Source: Phycisphaerales bacterium (GTDB lineage: Bacteria > Planctomycetota > Phycisphaerae > Phycisphaerales > UBA1924). Taken from it: a DNA stretch of 6,205 nucleotides. The notes under the pieces were generated by a model that saw only the letters and a list, made by a program, of their open reading frames with translations, ran no database searches and was not told the DNA's origin. Within the stretch, counting starts at the first letter, position 1; each line of letters opens with the position of its first letter. The stretch spans positions 1 to 6,205 of the forward strand of contig JAESUL010000010.1 in assembly GCA_016763115.1 (NCBI GenBank). Direction: 5' to 3'. Below are positions 4,658-6,205 of the stretch, one piece after another. Made by a program: the position numbers and the translations under genes.

Positions 4658-6087
4658 TAATCATCAACGCGGCGCTTTCTAACTCTGCCCTTACGCTTGC
4701 GTCCAACTCTGGCGGCGCGATTAAATTCTGCCCGTTGCTGGCCGCGTGAGGGGCGCTCTGTAGCCTTTGCTTCCTTCTTCAAGCTTTCCCGCTTGCGAAG
4801 AATTTCAAAGGCTCTGTTACGCTCGATTTTGCGCTTACCCCATTTTCTTTGCAGATCGGCACGTTCTGCGGCCTGCTTGTCTTTCAAAACTTGCCTGTCA
4901 CTGCCAAGGCTCGCCCTGTGAGCCTTTAGAGAGGCTTGCTGGTCAATCTTTGCCTGTTTGACCGCCGCGCCTACTTCTGCACGCTGTCCGGCGTTAATAT
5001 CCCGCCATTGAGCCGCATGGAGTTTTTGCAAACTGGCCGCACGAGCTTTTGAGCTGATAATAAAATTGAACGCAGAGGACATGAAGCCTTTTGAATCATC
5101 GCGGCCTAATGCCTTGGCATAGCGCACGGCGGCAATGGCGTTTTCCAGCTTGCCCATGAGCCGCTTTTCACGCCGTTCAAAATCCTTGGTTTCGTGCCGC
5201 TGCTGCTTGCCAAGGTGTGAGCGCAAGGGCTTAAATTGTGCTTTCACATCTGCGGTGGCTTGCTGATAAGGGGTTTTACCGTTTTTATGCCGGCCTTTAA
5301 TCTGCTCCTTGCCGGCATGATAGCGCTGTGAATATAATTTCCATTCATTGGAATGGCGGGAATGCATCTTTTTGCCAAAGCCCGCCAATTCAGCGTCTTT
5401 ACGGCTTTGGTCGGCTTTAATTTTTGTTGCATCATTATCATTTGCATGGCCAAGCGATTGCGCCTGGTCATGTTTATGATAGGCATTATCTTTCTCGGCA
5501 AAAACGGTTTTATCCTTCGCCCGTTCATTCCAGTTTTCAACCCGCTTGTCGCAAAAGACTTGGCCGCGCTCCTGCTCGTAAGCCATAGCCCATTTGGATA
5601 AGGTTTTTTGCGAGTTCCATAAATCGAGCATTTTGCCCGTTTCAGGGTGAACGCGATTTATAATCACATGCACATGCGGGTGAGCCGTATCATTGTGGGC
5701 AATCAGGGCGGCTTGATTGCCTTCGGCTCCTAAAGCCCGTAGGCTTTCATCAGCGGCGCGAAGCATTTCGGCCTTGGTCAATCCGTCCTTTTCTGACGGG
5801 TTCCAGCCAAGCGAATAATGATAAACCGTTTTATCGGATTTGTTGCCTGCAAGCGATGCTCCGGCCTGCCGCTTAAGGTCGTTTTGGCTCTTGGCGGTTG
5901 CCGCCATAATCGTGCTGGCAAGGTGGGGGTCGTCAGTCGCAAGATTGCGATACTCCATCCATTCAACACGGCCAGATGAAAGGCGCACGTTCTCGCCTTC
6001 CTCGCGCTTGTCGTGAGTGTAATAGAGAAATGCGCCCTTGAAGGACGTACCTGTTGCCCTGCCGCCTTTTGGTTCTTTAGGCACCAT
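4657..6087 (-). CDS. mobA: plasmid mobilization relaxase, VirD2/MobA-like
   Basis: It nicks one strand at oriT, stays covalently attached through a tyrosine and pilots the strand through a helper conjugation channel. From the ATG at 6087 it has 476 residues. The N-terminal relaxase domain (about 1-200) shows SFKGAFLYYTHDKR at 15-28, with Tyr22/Tyr23 as candidate nucleophiles, then NLATDDP, YHYSLGWNP, and the metal-binding HPHVH at 136-140 followed by VIINRVHPETGK. Beyond about 200 the chain is charged and probably coiled coil. The tail is strongly basic and ends in RKRKGRVRKRRVDD, plausible as DNA binding or transfer signal. The frame is open to 6165, but family members begin MVPK, and the extra 26 residues overlap mobC in another frame, so 6087 is chosen. 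The start overlaps the mobC stop by 11 bases. Its GC content looks higher than that of the R-M genes. Confidence 0.9.
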   Translation of the reverse strand: MVPKEPKGGRATGTSFKGAFLYYTHDKREEGENVRLSSGRVEWMEYRNLATDDPHLASTIMAATAKSQNDLKRQAGASLAGNKSDKTVYHYSLGWNPSEKDGLTKAEMLRAADESLRALGAEGNQAALIAHNDTAHPHVHVIINRVHPETGKMLDLWNSQKTLSKWAMAYEQERGQVFCDKRVENWNERAKDKTVFAEKDNAYHKHDQAQSLGHANDNDATKIKADQSRKDAELAGFGKKMHSRHSNEWKLYSQRYHAGKEQIKGRHKNGKTPYQQATADVKAQFKPLRSHLGKQQRHETKDFERREKRLMGKLENAIAAVRYAKALGRDDSKGFMSSAFNFIISSKARAASLQKLHAAQWRDINAGQRAEVGAAVKQAKIDQQASLKAHRASLGSDRQVLKDKQAAERADLQRKWGKRKIERNRAFEILRKRESLKKEAKATERPSRGQQRAEFNRAARVGRKRKGRVRKRRVDD

Positions 6088-6205
6088 AGGCGGCAACCAC
6101 TTTCTCAAGGGCAAGGTGGTGTTTTTCAAGCACGGCGGCAATGTCGTTTGGCACTCCGTTGCCAAAATTCAGATGCTTGGCAATCTGATGGACATTCACG
6201 CCGGA
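6077..6205 (-). CDS. mobC: MobC-like mobilization accessory protein (C-terminal part)
   Basis: A reading frame enters from the right window edge and stops with TAA at 6077-6079, giving 42 residues. They begin SGVNVHQIAKHLNFGN, which matches the xNxNQIAxxLN stretch typical of MobC proteins, and continue with a helix (AAVLEKHHLALEKVVAAY). MobC proteins help relaxase open and bind oriT. The stop is contained in an 11-base overlap with the relaxase start (ATGGTGCCTAA on the minus strand), which suggests translational coupling. The N-terminus, promoter and probably oriT lie beyond 6205. The evidence is one motif plus position. Confidence 0.72.
   Translation of the reverse strand, partial: SGVNVHQIAKHLNFGNGVPNDIAAVLEKHHLALEKVVAAYGA

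Noticed and set aside
6088..6165. Longer relaxase beginning at 6165
   Set aside because: The added 26 residues are the mobC region read in another frame, and relatives start at the MVPK position.

Overview
The window reads as part of a small mobilizable plasmid, most likely from an alphaproteobacterium. The evidence is the combination of an iteron origin with a Rep_3-type initiator, a ParA ATPase with a small ribbon-helix-helix partner in place of a ParB, and a VirD2-like relaxase that opens with the MVPK...GxSFKGAxLYYxHDKR pattern familiar from alphaproteobacterial mobilizable plasmids. Genus cannot be read from this sequence. No conjugation channel, coupling protein, transposase, rRNA or tRNA gene is seen.

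Layout, left to right. Bases 1-91 may hold the tail of an upstream gene. Bases 92-350 are noncoding, with several stem-loops followed by T-runs. Bases 361-566 are the replication origin: nine iterons of the form ATAACnnATTGG at 19 to 32 base pitch, followed by a perfect 14-base inverted repeat and by inverted half-iterons that look like the rep operator. rep (691-1584) is followed by parA (1655-2335) and an overlapping 84-residue ribbon-helix-helix gene (2283-2537). A type II restriction-modification pair comes next: a 5-methylcytosine methyltransferase (2587-3573) and a predicted PD-(D/E)XK endonuclease (3647-4636). On the minus strand and converging on it is the relaxase gene (4657-6087), which overlaps the 3' end of a mobC-like gene (6077 to the window edge).

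The genes form a plasmid survival kit: Rep and the iterons replicate it, ParA and the ribbon-helix-helix protein segregate it, the restriction-modification pair defends it and may punish its loss, and MobC/MobA let a helper conjugation system transfer it.

The most interesting signal is a family of 8-base half-sites (consensus WACCACAW, reverse WTGTGGTW), laid head to tail in strict 8-base phase. They occur in three places: upstream of parA (1596-1651), between the ribbon-helix-helix gene and the methyltransferase (2528-2567), and in the 20-base gap between the endonuclease and relaxase genes (4634-4657). I infer that this is the operator and/or centromere of the ribbon-helix-helix protein. 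It also brackets the restriction-modification cassette, and it may couple partition, R-M expression and plasmid architecture.
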